A stretch of DNA of 64,000 nt. It comes from an uncultured Pseudomonadales bacterium (GTDB taxonomy: Bacteria; Pseudomonadota; Gammaproteobacteria; Pseudomonadales; Azotimanducaceae). This document shows, one piece after another, positions 18,668 through 28,005 of the stretch (position 1 is its first letter; each line of letters begins with the position of its first letter). The stretch spans positions 1,798,001 through 1,862,000 of the forward strand of contig OY282430.1 in the NCBI GenBank assembly GCA_958296025.1, read 5' to 3'. Both the position numbers and the translations under genes were made by a program. A model generated the notes under the pieces. The model had not been told where the DNA came from. It worked only from the letters and a program-made list of their open reading frames with translations, and made no database searches.

Positions 18668-20485
18668 TTAGAGGCCGCCGCTTAAGCCCAAGCAGGTTTC
18701 GCACAGGGCGTAAACGTCGGCTGGGTCCTGCATGGACTGCAGCAGCGTCCAAGCTTGCCGCAACTGAGTGGCCAACGGCCCTCCAACCGGCCCTGCGCCG
18801 GCCAGCACGGCGGAGTCCAGCACCTCCTGCATCAGCGCCTCAAAGGGGGGCACCGGCGTGGTGAAGGTTTTGACGCCGTAGTCGCCCGCATCCAACTCCG
18901 CCAAGGCGGCCGCGGCGTCCAAGGCGTCCGCCAAGCCACCGAACTCATCCACCAAGCCCAGCTCCTGCGCCTTGCCACCCAGCCACACCCGCCCTTGGGC
19001 GATCTCGTCCATGGCCGCCGGCGCCATGTTGCGGCCCTTGGCGGCCAAGTTGATGAAGCGGTCATAGACGTGCTTCACCTCTGCTTGGATGATCCGTTGG
19101 GCGGGTTCGCTGAGGCCTTGCAGCACGTCGAAGCCGCCGGACAGCGGCAGGCTGCCTACCCCGTCGGCGTTGACGCCGATCTCGGTGGCAGCCTTCTCAA
19201 AGGTGGGAATCAGCCCGAAGACGCCGATGGAGCCGGTGATGGTGGTCGGGCGGGCGATGATTTGGTCCGCCGTGGAAGCGATCCAGTAACCGCCGGAGGC
19301 GGCCACCGGCCCCATGGAGGCGACCACCGGCTTGTTGGCGAGTTGCGTCAGCTCCAGTTCTTGGCGAATCAGTTCTGAGGCGAAGGCGCTGCCGCCGGGG
19401 GAGTCGATGCGCAGCACTAGGGCGGCGACGGTCTCATCACGCCGGGCTTCGCGGATCAGATCGACTAGGTTGTCGGCGGCGGCAGCGGCGCGGTCATCCC
19501 CCATCTCGATGACGCCGCGGGCGAAGACGAGGCCCACGTTGCGCTCGGCGGGCGGGTCCGGCGGCAGAGTCTGCAGGTAGCCTTGGTAGGAGATGCTCGG
19601 ATAGCCGCCGTCTTCCTCTTCTTCCGTGATGCTGGCGATGCGGTCGCGCAGTTGGTCCTCCGTCATCAGTTCATCGACCAAGCCGTGCTCCAAGGCCAGT
19701 CGGGCCATGTCCCCGCCGGCTTCGACCAAGGCTTGGTCATAGGCGACAGCGTAGCGGTCGAAGGTTTCGGGTTCGACTTGCCGATTGGCGATGACGAGTT
19801 CGCGATAAGCCGCCCAAAGCTCGTCCACCAAGACTTGGTTGGCCTCCCGGGAGGCGGGGGACATGGCCTCTTCGATGAAGGGCTCCACGGCGTCCTTGTA
19901 CTGGCCCACCCGGAACACATGGACATTAATGTTCAGTTTGTCCAGCAACCCCTTGATGTAGGGCGGATAAACCCCGTATCCATCAAACCTCATGCCGCCG
20001 AAGGGGTGCAGATAGACGGCGTCGGCGTAGCTGGCGATGGCGTAGTGGCTTTGGTCGTAGAAGCGGCCGTAGGCAAGCACTTCCTTGCCGGCCGCCTGGA
20101 AGCGCTGCAAGGCTTGGCCGAGGTGCAGCGCGTGGGTGGGGGCGGCGCGGCTCAGATCTTCGGGTTTCAGCAGAATCATGCGGATGCGCTCGTCCTCCGC
20201 CGCGCTATCCACTACCCGCACTAAGTCGTTGATGTTGGTCAGGGGCTCTTCAGGGGAGGGTTCGAACAGGTCCGTGAAGGGGTTGGTGCCCCAGGTTTCC
20301 TCCACCAAGCGCCCGGCCGGGTTCAGCTGCAAGGCGGCGTTGTCGGGCACGACGACGCCGCCCAAGGTGCCCAACCCGGCCATGATGAGAAACGCAACCA
20401 AGGCCAGAAACAGGCCGTTCAGGACGAAGTTGCGGATGCGGGTAATCCAGCGCCCCAGGCGCTGCAAGAGGTTTGGCTTGTTCAT
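18668..20485 (-). CDS. sppA: Signal peptide peptidase SppA, 67-kDa type
   Basis: 605-residue inner-membrane serine protease that degrades leftover signal peptides. The ATG at 20485 (MNKPNLLQRLGRW) is preferred over an upstream TTG. One N-terminal membrane helix (FVLNGLFLALVAFLIMAGLG, residues ~20-39) is followed by tandem SppA domains. The general-base lysine is in FRVGQYKDAVEPF in the first half; the nucleophile serine is in GPVAASGGYWIAS in the second half, with LRIDSPGGSAFASELI before it. This split arrangement is that of the E. coli long form. It is divergent from murF. Confidence 0.93.
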   Translation of the reverse strand: MNKPNLLQRLGRWITRIRNFVLNGLFLALVAFLIMAGLGTLGGVVVPDNAALQLNPAGRLVEETWGTNPFTDLFEPSPEEPLTNINDLVRVVDSAAEDERIRMILLKPEDLSRAAPTHALHLGQALQRFQAAGKEVLAYGRFYDQSHYAIASYADAVYLHPFGGMRFDGYGVYPPYIKGLLDKLNINVHVFRVGQYKDAVEPFIEEAMSPASREANQVLVDELWAAYRELVIANRQVEPETFDRYAVAYDQALVEAGGDMARLALEHGLVDELMTEDQLRDRIASITEEEEDGGYPSISYQGYLQTLPPDPPAERNVGLVFARGVIEMGDDRAAAAADNLVDLIREARRDETVAALVLRIDSPGGSAFASELIRQELELTQLANKPVVASMGPVAASGGYWIASTADQIIARPTTITGSIGVFGLIPTFEKAATEIGVNADGVGSLPLSGGFDVLQGLSEPAQRIIQAEVKHVYDRFINLAAKGRNMAPAAMDEIAQGRVWLGGKAQELGLVDEFGGLADALDAAAALAELDAGDYGVKTFTTPVPPFEALMQEVLDSAVLAGAGPVGGPLATQLRQAWTLLQSMQDPADVYALCETCLGLSGGL

Positions 20486-20788
20486 GCGCGGCAAGCATAA
20501 CCCATTTGCGGCGAATGCAGGGCCTATTTATCGGTGTGCGGCAAGGGCGGTCAGCCGACAACAGGCAGCGCGGGGATAAGTAAAAGGAAGAACTGGCGCA
20601 AAGGGTGTTCATGGGTCTGCGCAAAGTCTGCCCGAGTGCCGCCAGAGGCACCATGAACCCCCTGGCGTATTGGCGGCCAATTTGCATGGGTGCCGCCCAT
20701 GCATTGTGGATGCGGCCGGCCCGTTGCCGCATCGGGCGCTTCAGGATAGGGTGGGCGGCGCAACAGGCATTGGCAGGAGCGGTTGGAA
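20486..20788. other. Divergent intergenic region between sppA and murF
   Basis: I see no gene or strong promoter here. A good ribosome site for murF (AGGAG, 20775-20779) lies at the right end. Short open frames on both strands look like chance frames. Confidence 0.4.
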
Positions 20789-22144
20789 ATGGATCCGTTA
20801 TGGCGCTGGCCGGAGCTATGCCGGGCCTTGGCCTTGCCGGAGGTTGAGGGCCCGGACGTGACGGGCATCGGCATCGACTCCCGGCGCATTCGGGCGGGAG
20901 ACCTCTTCGTCGCCTTGGCCGGGGATCCCGGGCCGAGGTTCCACGCCTCCAGCCGCTCTGACCGGGACGGGCACGACTTTGTGGCCGATGCCTTGAGCCG
21001 CGGCGCGGTCGGTGCCTTGGTGCATAGGGATCTCGACGTCGATGCGCCGCAACTGCGGGTGCCGAACAGCTTGGACGGCCTGTGGGGCCTCGCCCGCCAC
21101 CGCCGCCAAGCCCTTGCCGGGCAGGTGGTCGCGGTGACCGGCAGCAGCGGCAAGACCACCGCCAAGAGCCTGCTGGCCGCCGCCCTGCAGGCCTTCGCCA
21201 CCCCCGGCAGCCTGAACAACCACATCGGCGCCCCCCTGTCCCTGGCCAGTGTGCCCAAGGGTGCGGCTGCGGCGGTCTTCGAGATCGGCACCAACCACCC
21301 TGGCGAGATCGAAACGCTCTCCCGGCTGGTTCGGCCCGATCTGGCCGTGGTGCTGAACGTCCACCCGGCGCACATCGAATTCTTCGCCGATCTAGATGCA
21401 ATTAGAAAAGAAAAACTGAGCATTTGTAATGGCTTGGAAGCAAATGGTCAGTTGGTGGTTGATGATTCCATTTACCGTGAGGATTTACCCGCCGACCTGT
21501 CTGTCCACACCTTCGGCGAAGGCGAGGCCAGCCATTGCCGGCTGCTGCGTCTGGACGGCGGCGGGGCGGTTTACCGGCTGGCCGGGCGGGAGTTCCGCGC
21601 CCAAGTGCCCGGCGGCGGACGGCACCGCGCCCTCACCCTAGCGGCGGTGTTCTCTGTGCTGAACGCCCTTGGCCGGGATGTCGAGGCAGCCAGCCGCTTG
21701 CCGGACAGCCTGATTCCCGGCGGGCGCGGCACGCATCGACGGTGCGCCGGGGTCACCCTGATCGACGATAGCTACAACGCCAATCCGGCCAGCATGAGGG
21801 CGGCTTTGACGAGCTTGGCCGGCCGCCCCGGTCGCACCATCGCCGTCTTGGGGGAGATGCTGGAGCTGGGTGCCGACAGCGCCAGCCTGCACGAAGCCTT
21901 AGCCCCGGCCTGCGCCGGCATCGACCGTATCGTCGCCGTGGGCGCCGGTGCTGAGCCCCTGTGGCATAAGCTGCCGGCGGTGCAGCGTTGGCTGTGGCGT
22001 GAACGGGCGGACGATGCGTTGCTGGGCAAACTACTGGCGGAACTGCAAAGCGGCGATGCGGTGCTGATCAAGGGTTCCAACCGGGTGTTTTGGCGAAACG
22101 GCTTCGCCGCCCGTTTGGGAGACGCCCTGTTGGCCAAAGGCTAG
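20789..22144 (+). CDS. murF: UDP-N-acetylmuramoyl-tripeptide--D-Ala-D-Ala ligase
   Basis: 451-residue Mur ligase adding D-Ala-D-Ala to the cell-wall precursor. ATG 20789 has AGGAG 9 bases upstream. The ATP loop VVAVTGSSGKTTAKSLLAAAL, EIGTNHPGEI, the NVHPAHIEFF region, the GRGTHRR loop and DSYNANPASMRAAL are all present. It stands alone, away from the usual dcw/mur cluster. Between about 21390 and 21490 the base composition turns abruptly AT-rich (IRKEKLSICNGLEANGQLVV), unlike the rest of the gene. Confidence 0.93.
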   Translation: MDPLWRWPELCRALALPEVEGPDVTGIGIDSRRIRAGDLFVALAGDPGPRFHASSRSDRDGHDFVADALSRGAVGALVHRDLDVDAPQLRVPNSLDGLWGLARHRRQALAGQVVAVTGSSGKTTAKSLLAAALQAFATPGSLNNHIGAPLSLASVPKGAAAAVFEIGTNHPGEIETLSRLVRPDLAVVLNVHPAHIEFFADLDAIRKEKLSICNGLEANGQLVVDDSIYREDLPADLSVHTFGEGEASHCRLLRLDGGGAVYRLAGREFRAQVPGGGRHRALTLAAVFSVLNALGRDVEAASRLPDSLIPGGRGTHRRCAGVTLIDDSYNANPASMRAALTSLAGRPGRTIAVLGEMLELGADSASLHEALAPACAGIDRIVAVGAGAEPLWHKLPAVQRWLWRERADDALLGKLLAELQSGDAVLIKGSNRVFWRNGFAARLGDALLAKG

Positions 22145-22387
22145 GGCGACGGCCGGCGCTTCCCTCTTGCTCGGTAATGGGGGCATACTAGAGGATTCCG
22201 GGCTAAGGCGGGCGCCCAGCGGCGCACTGGCCTAGCCGACCACGAACAGGACCATGACGCCGAAGCAACCCATGCCACGAGACCGGAGTGCGGCTCAAGC
22301 GGGGCGTTCTGGAGAATCCTTCCAGGACAACTGCGCCTTGCCCTGCGCTGGAAAGCGTCGCACCGCTTTGCACTGGAGAGGCCGCCA

Positions 22388-23353
22388 GTGATCGTCGATG
22401 CCCAAGGGCGACGCTTCCGCAACCTGCGCATCAGCCTCACCGCCGCCTGCAACTACGCCTGCACCTACTGCGTGCCCAACGGCCGCCGGCTGCAAGCGGC
22501 GGTGGCGGAACTCGGCGCCACGGAGATGCGGGACGCGGTGGACCTGCTGATCGAGGCGGCCGGCGTCGAAAAGCTGCGCATCACAGGGGGCGAGCCGCTG
22601 CTGTCGTCGAAGTTCGACGAACTGCTGCCGGCGGTCATGGAACTGCCCTTGGCGGATGTCTCCATCACCACCAACGGCCAACTGCTCGCGCAAAAGGCCG
22701 CTGGCATCATCGGCGCCGGCCTGCGTCGCATCAACATCAGTCTGGACACCCTGGACGCCAGCGCCTTCCGCGCCATCGCCCGCAGCGGAGACTTGGCCAC
22801 CGTCCTGCTTGGGGTGCGGCAAATGCTGGATGCCGGCCTCAAGGTCAAGATCAACATGGTGCCCATGCGCCGCCGCAATGCGGACCAAATCCTGCCCATG
22901 CTGGACTATTGCTTTGAGCGCGGCATCGAACTGCGCTTCATCGAATTGATGCGGATGGGCCACCTGCGCCGCGGCAATCAGTTCATTCAAGAGTTCTTCG
23001 GCATGGACGAGATTCTCGCGGTCATCGGCAACCGTTACGAGTACGCCCGCACCGACGCGCCTTGGGACGCCACCGCCGTGCGCTTCGAGGTGCCGGGCAA
23101 GGGCACCTTTGGCGTCATCGCCAACGAGAGCGAACCCTTCTGCAGCACCTGCACCCGGCTGCGGCTTTCCTCCAACGGCTGGCTGTACGGCTGCCTGTCC
23201 AACGCCCGCCGCCACGACATGCGCCCGGTCCTCCGTCTGCCTAGGCCGCAAGCCCTGGAGCGGTTGCGGCAATTGTTGATGCGCGCCCTCGGCGACAAGC
23301 AAAGCCTGGGCTTTCGCGGCGAAGTGACGGTGATGAAGTTCATCGGCGGCTGA
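22388..23353 (+). CDS. moaA: GTP 3',8-cyclase MoaA (molybdenum cofactor synthesis)
   Basis: 321-residue radical-SAM enzyme performing the first step of molybdopterin synthesis. The N-terminal cluster cysteines are C21, C25 and C28 in AACNYACTYC; the C-terminal cluster is in EPFCSTCTRLRLSSNGWLYGCL. The chain ends in the double glycine (FIGG) that MoaA uses catalytically. It begins at GTG 22388. No other moa/moe gene is within the window. The length is close to E. coli MoaA (329). Confidence 0.92.
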   Translation: MIVDAQGRRFRNLRISLTAACNYACTYCVPNGRRLQAAVAELGATEMRDAVDLLIEAAGVEKLRITGGEPLLSSKFDELLPAVMELPLADVSITTNGQLLAQKAAGIIGAGLRRINISLDTLDASAFRAIARSGDLATVLLGVRQMLDAGLKVKINMVPMRRRNADQILPMLDYCFERGIELRFIELMRMGHLRRGNQFIQEFFGMDEILAVIGNRYEYARTDAPWDATAVRFEVPGKGTFGVIANESEPFCSTCTRLRLSSNGWLYGCLSNARRHDMRPVLRLPRPQALERLRQLLMRALGDKQSLGFRGEVTVMKFIGG

Positions 23354-23512
23354 GTTCCCTGCCGAAGCCTTCGCCCGACAGTACGCCGTCCGCCTTGGAA
23401 AATGCCTTTCACTGCAAAGAAGTGCGGACTGTTTTGCACAAGATCGGGATGCGAACCGTGTCGGATGCGGCCGGCGGCGTAGGCGCAGATGCGTTCCACG
23501 GGGGTTTTGCCT

Positions 23513-24091
23513 ATGGCTGACGCACTTTCCCTGTTTCAGGAATTGCAGGCCCTACAGACGCGGCAGCGGCTGCCGCCGGTGCAGCGGTGGCATCCCAAGC
23601 TGGAGGGGGAAATCGACATCCGCATCGACCGGCAGGGCACTTGGCGGCACGAGGGCGTTCCCATCGGGCGTCAGCCCTTGGTGCGTTTGTTCGCCTCCAT
23701 CCTGCGCAGGGACGGGAACGATTACTATTTGGTGACGCCGGAGGAAAAGCTGAAAATCCAAGTGGAGGACGCACCCCTGCTGGCGGTGGATTGCGAGGTC
23801 GCCGCGGCGCACCAGCCGCAACGGGCGCAAGCGCAGCCGGGGGAGGCGGGCACTCAGGAAATCCTGCTGAGAACCTTCACCGACGACGTGGCGCGCTTGG
23901 ACGCCGACCACGCCATCTGGCTGCAGGACGGCCCGAACGGCCCGCGCCCCTACGCCCACATCCGCAATGGCCTCAACGCCTTGATCACCCGGCCCCTTTA
24001 CTACCGGTTGGTGGATTTGGGGGAGGAGGCGGACGGGCGGCTGTGGCTTTCCTCCGCTGGGGAACGCTTCGATCTCGGGGCCACTGCGTGA
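23513..24091 (+). CDS. DUF1285 protein
   Basis: 192-residue cytosolic protein from ATG 23513. The core GEIDIRIDRQGTWRHEGVPIGRQPLVRLFASILRRDGNDYYLVTPEEKLKIQVEDAPLL is the DUF1285 signature, and NGLNALITRPLYYRLVDLGEE closes the domain. The family is common in proteobacteria; its function is not established as far as I know. It lies between moaA and an AlbA_2 ATPase gene, with no clear operon relation. Confidence 0.82.
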   Translation: MADALSLFQELQALQTRQRLPPVQRWHPKLEGEIDIRIDRQGTWRHEGVPIGRQPLVRLFASILRRDGNDYYLVTPEEKLKIQVEDAPLLAVDCEVAAAHQPQRAQAQPGEAGTQEILLRTFTDDVARLDADHAIWLQDGPNGPRPYAHIRNGLNALITRPLYYRLVDLGEEADGRLWLSSAGERFDLGATA

Positions 24092-24177
24092 CGCCGGACC
24101 AAGCCCCATCTTCGGCCCAAGATGAACGGACAAACCCGGCGGGTCTGACGCCTCAACGGTCGCTTACGCGAATTGCC

Positions 24178-24194
24178 TATACAATCCTGAGAGT
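24178..24194 (+). promoter_or_regulatory. -10 element placed for a near-leaderless mRNA
   Basis: The sequence TATACAAT (24178-24185) ends 9 bases before the ATG at 24195, so transcription would begin about 3 bases before the start codon. No good -35 is visible 16-18 bases upstream. There is no ribosome site before the ATG, consistent with leaderless translation. Confidence 0.45.
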
Positions 24195-25604
24195 ATGCAA
24201 ACGACTGCTCAAGACATCGATGCCTTGCTCCAACTTCGCTCGGAGCATGAGCGCCTAGAGTTCAAGGCTGCGACCAACCGCTATGATTTCGAGGCGCTCG
24301 TGGACTATTGCGTCGCCTTGGCGAACGAAGGGGGAGGGCGCATGGTGCTTGGCATCACGGACCCGGCGCCGCGGCGGGTTGTGGGCACTCAGGCTTTTGC
24401 CGTGCCGGAGCGCACTGTCGCTGGCCTTTTTGACCGGCTGCATCTCAAGGTGTCGTGGGAGGAAATCGCACATCCCCATGGACGTGTGCTGATCTTCCAC
24501 GTCCCCTCCCGGCCCATCGGCCAGCCATTGCAACACCGAGGCCGGTATCTGATGCGCATCGGGGAACAGCTGGCGCCGATGTCACCAGACGTTCTGCGCA
24601 GCATTCTCGCCGAAGGCGAACCGGATTGGGAGCTCCTGCCGGCCAGAGCCGGCTGCGATGGCGAAACGGTGGTGTGCCTGTTGGATGTGCAGAGCTATTT
24701 CGATCTGATGGGGTTGCCGCAGCCGGCCACCCGCAACGCCATGTTGGACAGGCTTCGCCGCGAAGGGCTGCTTGACCAGGATGGTGACGGCTGGCGCATC
24801 ACCAACATGGGCGCCATTTTGTTTGCCAAGAACTTGGAGGACTTCGGCCAGCTAGGGCGCAAAGCGCCGCGGGTGGTCGTTTACGAGGGGCTAGGCAAGT
24901 TTCACGCTCGGCTGGACAGGCACAAGACCCGCGGCTACGCCAGCGGCTTCAATGAATTGGTGGATTTCGTGAACGCCTTGACGCCGGCGGCGGAAGAGTT
25001 CCGCAACGGTCTCCGGCGGGAAGTGCGGGCATATCCGGAAGTCGCCGTGCGTGAGTTGATCGCCAATGCATTGGTCCATCAGGACTTCGGCGACAGAGGC
25101 GCTCTTGTAGCCATTGAACTCTATAGTGACCGGATTGAGATATCCAATGCCGGGCTGCCGTCAATTTCCCCAGACCGGTTCATAGACGAGTACCAAGCGC
25201 GCAACAGCCGCCTATCCAACCTGATGCGTCGTTTGGGGATTTGCGAGGAAAGGGGCAGCGGCATCGACATGGTGGTGGAAGCCGCCGAAGCTTTTGGGTT
25301 GCCGGCACCGGACTTCCGCATCGGCGAGAAACGCACCACCGCCATCTTGTTCACCGCCAAGGCTTTCAGCGTCATGGATCTTCAGGAACGCATCCGCGCC
25401 GCTTACCAGCACTGCTGCCTGCGCTATGTGATGAACCAGAAGATGACGAAGCGCAGCTTGCGGGAGCGCTTCAAGCTGGAAAGCCGGCAGTCTGGAGCGG
25501 TGTCTCGGGTGATTGCCGCTGCGCTTGCAACGGGCGTCATCAAGGCCGATGCGGCAAACGGCGCATCAAGCCCTACGCGCCGCTATTTGCCGGCTTGGGC
25601 GTAG
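24195..25604 (+). CDS. AlbA_2 (Schlafen-like) and GHKL-type ATPase domain protein
   Basis: 469 residues. The N-terminal ~120 residues form an AlbA_2/Schlafen-type domain (EHERLEFKAA, ALANEGGGRMVLGITD, LMRIGEQLAPM). The C-terminal half has the HATPase_c_4 pattern: AVRELIANALVHQDF, DRIEISNAGLPSIS and RNSRLSNLMRRLGICEERGSGID, then a winged-helix-like end (KMTKRSLRERFKLESRQSGAVSRVIAAAL). Such proteins are usually called putative transcriptional regulators or RecG-like helicases, and some relatives are linked to phage defence. Function is unknown. It ends 118 bases from the converging ETF:quinone oxidoreductase gene. Confidence 0.82.
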   Translation: MQTTAQDIDALLQLRSEHERLEFKAATNRYDFEALVDYCVALANEGGGRMVLGITDPAPRRVVGTQAFAVPERTVAGLFDRLHLKVSWEEIAHPHGRVLIFHVPSRPIGQPLQHRGRYLMRIGEQLAPMSPDVLRSILAEGEPDWELLPARAGCDGETVVCLLDVQSYFDLMGLPQPATRNAMLDRLRREGLLDQDGDGWRITNMGAILFAKNLEDFGQLGRKAPRVVVYEGLGKFHARLDRHKTRGYASGFNELVDFVNALTPAAEEFRNGLRREVRAYPEVAVRELIANALVHQDFGDRGALVAIELYSDRIEISNAGLPSISPDRFIDEYQARNSRLSNLMRRLGICEERGSGIDMVVEAAEAFGLPAPDFRIGEKRTTAILFTAKAFSVMDLQERIRAAYQHCCLRYVMNQKMTKRSLRERFKLESRQSGAVSRVIAAALATGVIKADAANGASSPTRRYLPAWA

Positions 25605-25722
25605 TTGTTGCGCTGCTCGTTCCGGCCGATCTTCCCGATCGCTTCGGCTTGTCTCCCGGTCGACGGCTGCACAGGCGCCGTAGCGCCATCGAGCGGCTTC
25701 AAAATCCACCAGGACAGTCCTT

Positions 25723-27369
25723 CTACATGTTGGGATAGTTCGGCCCCCCGGCGCCCTCCGGGGCCACCCAGTTGATGTTCTGCGCCGGGTCCTTGATGTC
25801 GCAGGTTTTGCAGTGGACGCAGTTCTGCGCGTTGATCTGGAAGCGCGGCTTGCCGTTCTCCTGCACCACTTCGTACACCCCGGCTGGGCAATACCGTTGC
25901 GCCGGCTCGTCGTATTCCGGCAGGTTGCGGCGGATGGGGATGTCCGCGTCCGCCAACTGCAGGTGGCAGGGCTGGTCCTCTTCATGGTTGGTGTTGGACA
26001 GGAACACGGAGGACAGCTTGTCGAAGGACAGCACGCCGTCGGGCTTGGGATAGGGGATGTTCCCGGCTCTTCCGGCCGGCAGCAGGGTGGCGTGGTCCGG
26101 CGTTTGATCCCTCAGCGTGTAGGGCAGGGCGCCTTTCAGCCAGCTTCCCGCTACGGCGTGGGCGGAGCCCAACAACATGCCGAACTTGTGCAGCCCCGGC
26201 GCGACGTTGCGGCTGCGGTGCAGCTCCTCATGCAGCCAAGAGGTCCTGAACTTGCGGGAAAACTCGTCCAACTCGCCATCCTGCCCGGCGAACAAGGCTT
26301 GCGCCGCCGCCTCCGCCGCCAACATGCCGGATTTCATCGCCGTGTGGCTGCCCTTGATCTTCAGTGCATTGAGAAAACCCGCATCGTCGCCGATGAGCGC
26401 CCCGCCGGGAAACCACAGCTTGGGCAGGGCCGGCAGGCCGCCCTTGACGATGGCCCGGGCGCCGTAGGCCACCCGCGTTCCGCCGTCGAGGATCTTGGCG
26501 ACGAGGGGATGGTGCTTCCAGCGCTGGAACTCATCGAAGGGGCTTAAGTGGGGGTTGCGGTAGGCCAGATCCACGATCATGCCCAGCGCCACCTGATTGT
26601 TCTCCAAGTGGTAGAGGAACCAGCCGCCGGTGGTGCCGGGCAGGTGGCCCAAGGGCCAGCCGACGCCATGCAGCACTGCGCCAGCGCGGTGGCGCTCCGG
26701 GTCGATGTCCCAAAGCTCCTTCAAGCCGATGGCGTAGTGCTGGGTGGCGGATTCGGCGTCCAGGTCGAACTTGCGGATAAGCTGCTTGCCCAGATGTCCG
26801 CGGCAGCCTTCCGCGAAGAGGGTGTGGCGGGCCAGGAGTTCGTAGCCCGGTTCGAAGGTGCCCTTAGGCTCGCCGGCGGCGCTGACGCCCATGTCTCCGG
26901 TGGCGACCCCCCTGACCCGGCCGCTGTCATCGTAGAGCACTTCCGCGGCGGCGAAGCCGGGAAAGACGTTGACGCCCAGGGCCTCCGCCTGCTCCCCCAG
27001 CCAGCGGCACAGGTTGCCCAAGCTGATGGCGTGGTTGCCGCGGTTGTGGGAGTCCTTGGGCACGAGGAAGCCCGGCACCGGAACGGCGGTCTTGGCGTTG
27101 GCCAGGTAGTACACCTTGTCCGCAGTGACCGGGTTGTTGAGCGGCGCCCCGCGCTCCCGCCAATCCGGGAACAGTTCATTGAGCGCGGTGGGCTCGAAGA
27201 CGGCCCCGGAGAGGATGTGGGCGCCGATTTCGGAGCCTTTCTCCACCAAGCAAACGGCCAGCTCCTTGCCGGCTTCCTCCGCCAGCTGCATCAGCCGGCA
27301 GGCCGCCGCCAGCCCGGCCGGCCCGCCGCCGACGATGACCACGTCAAACTCCATGGACTCACGCGCCAT
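25723..27369 (-). CDS. Electron transfer flavoprotein-ubiquinone oxidoreductase
   Basis: 548-residue membrane-associated flavoprotein with a 4Fe-4S cluster, passing electrons from ETF to ubiquinone. ATG 27369 has an AGGAGAG ribosome site. The FAD motif is VVIVGGGPAGLAAACRL; the C-terminal cluster cysteines include CPAGVYE and NAQNCVHCKTCDIKDPAQN. It joins etfBA (31.8-33.5 kb) and the acyl-CoA dehydrogenase (57 kb) in one electron route into the quinone pool. Confidence 0.95.
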   Translation of the reverse strand: MARESMEFDVVIVGGGPAGLAAACRLMQLAEEAGKELAVCLVEKGSEIGAHILSGAVFEPTALNELFPDWRERGAPLNNPVTADKVYYLANAKTAVPVPGFLVPKDSHNRGNHAISLGNLCRWLGEQAEALGVNVFPGFAAAEVLYDDSGRVRGVATGDMGVSAAGEPKGTFEPGYELLARHTLFAEGCRGHLGKQLIRKFDLDAESATQHYAIGLKELWDIDPERHRAGAVLHGVGWPLGHLPGTTGGWFLYHLENNQVALGMIVDLAYRNPHLSPFDEFQRWKHHPLVAKILDGGTRVAYGARAIVKGGLPALPKLWFPGGALIGDDAGFLNALKIKGSHTAMKSGMLAAEAAAQALFAGQDGELDEFSRKFRTSWLHEELHRSRNVAPGLHKFGMLLGSAHAVAGSWLKGALPYTLRDQTPDHATLLPAGRAGNIPYPKPDGVLSFDKLSSVFLSNTNHEEDQPCHLQLADADIPIRRNLPEYDEPAQRYCPAGVYEVVQENGKPRFQINAQNCVHCKTCDIKDPAQNINWVAPEGAGGPNYPNM

Positions 27370-27399
27370 GCGCCCGCTCTCCTGTCATTGCGAAGCCTG

Positions 27400-27405
27400 A
27401 TTATA
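27400..27405 (-). promoter_or_regulatory. -10 box of the ETF:quinone oxidoreductase gene
   Basis: Minus strand TATAAT (27400-27405), a perfect -10, 30 bases before the ATG at 27369. No -35 match is visible. It forms a divergent pair with the BrnA-type gene's -10. Confidence 0.5.
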
Positions 27406-27443
27406 ACGAAGGCGCCAACCACCTCGCCGTTCCGCAAACCGCC

Positions 27444-27449
27444 TATAAT
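27444..27449 (+). promoter_or_regulatory. -10 box placing transcription start on the BrnA-type ATG
   Basis: A perfect TATAAT (27444-27449) ends exactly 6 bases before the ATG at 27456, so the mRNA should be leaderless. There is no ribosome site between. The -35 region shows no good match. Confidence 0.55.
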
Positions 27450-27455
27450 GCCGTT

Positions 27456-27782
27456 ATGCCGAAACTTAAGCCGGGCACCATCATCCCCACTGCAGAGGAG
27501 GACGCAGCGAACCACGCGGCCATTCAATCCGACCCGGACGCCTTCGAACTTGACGGCGAGTGGTTTGCCCGGTCGCGCCCCGCTGGCGAAATGCATCCAC
27601 AGGTTGTTCGGCGTCACCAGCAAGTGCGTGGCAGCCGCAAGGGGCCTGCCAAGGAGCGCATCACCATTCGCTTAGATGTGGACGTTGCCGCTCATTTCCG
27701 CGCTACAGGCCCAGGATGGCAGGCCCGCTTGAACAACGCGTTGCGGGACGCCATCACCCGCAGAGCGGTGCCGCCCTCCTAA
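27456..27782 (+). CDS. BrnA-type antitoxin, without a visible BrnT toxin
   Basis: 108-residue protein whose C-terminal half PAKERITIRLDVDVAAHFRATGPGWQARLNNALRDAI is the BrnA antitoxin ribbon-helix-helix signature. BrnA normally lies directly after, and overlaps, brnT, which encodes a RelE-fold RNase. Only 86 bases lie upstream before the divergent ETF:quinone oxidoreductase gene, and 223 bases downstream hold no toxin-like frame, so this is an orphan. It may act as an autonomous repressor or neutralise a distant toxin. Its promoter predicts a leaderless mRNA. Confidence 0.8.
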   Translation: MPKLKPGTIIPTAEEDAANHAAIQSDPDAFELDGEWFARSRPAGEMHPQVVRRHQQVRGSRKGPAKERITIRLDVDVAAHFRATGPGWQARLNNALRDAITRRAVPPS

Positions 27783-28005
27783 CCCGAACGGTGCGCCAGC
27801 CGTAGCTCCATAGCCGTTGCGAAGCGGGAACTTCACTGAGCCGCGCCATTGGGGGCTTGGCGTTTCTAGGGCCGGCGGTGCGTTTGCATTGTCGGTGCGT
27901 TTCTGTTGTTATTGGGGGAAGTGCCCAGCGTGGTGTTTTTATCCGAGTTGTTGGGGGGCAAGGCGCTGGGTTTCTGTGAAGAATCACAAACTGGAGGACT
28001 GAGCA

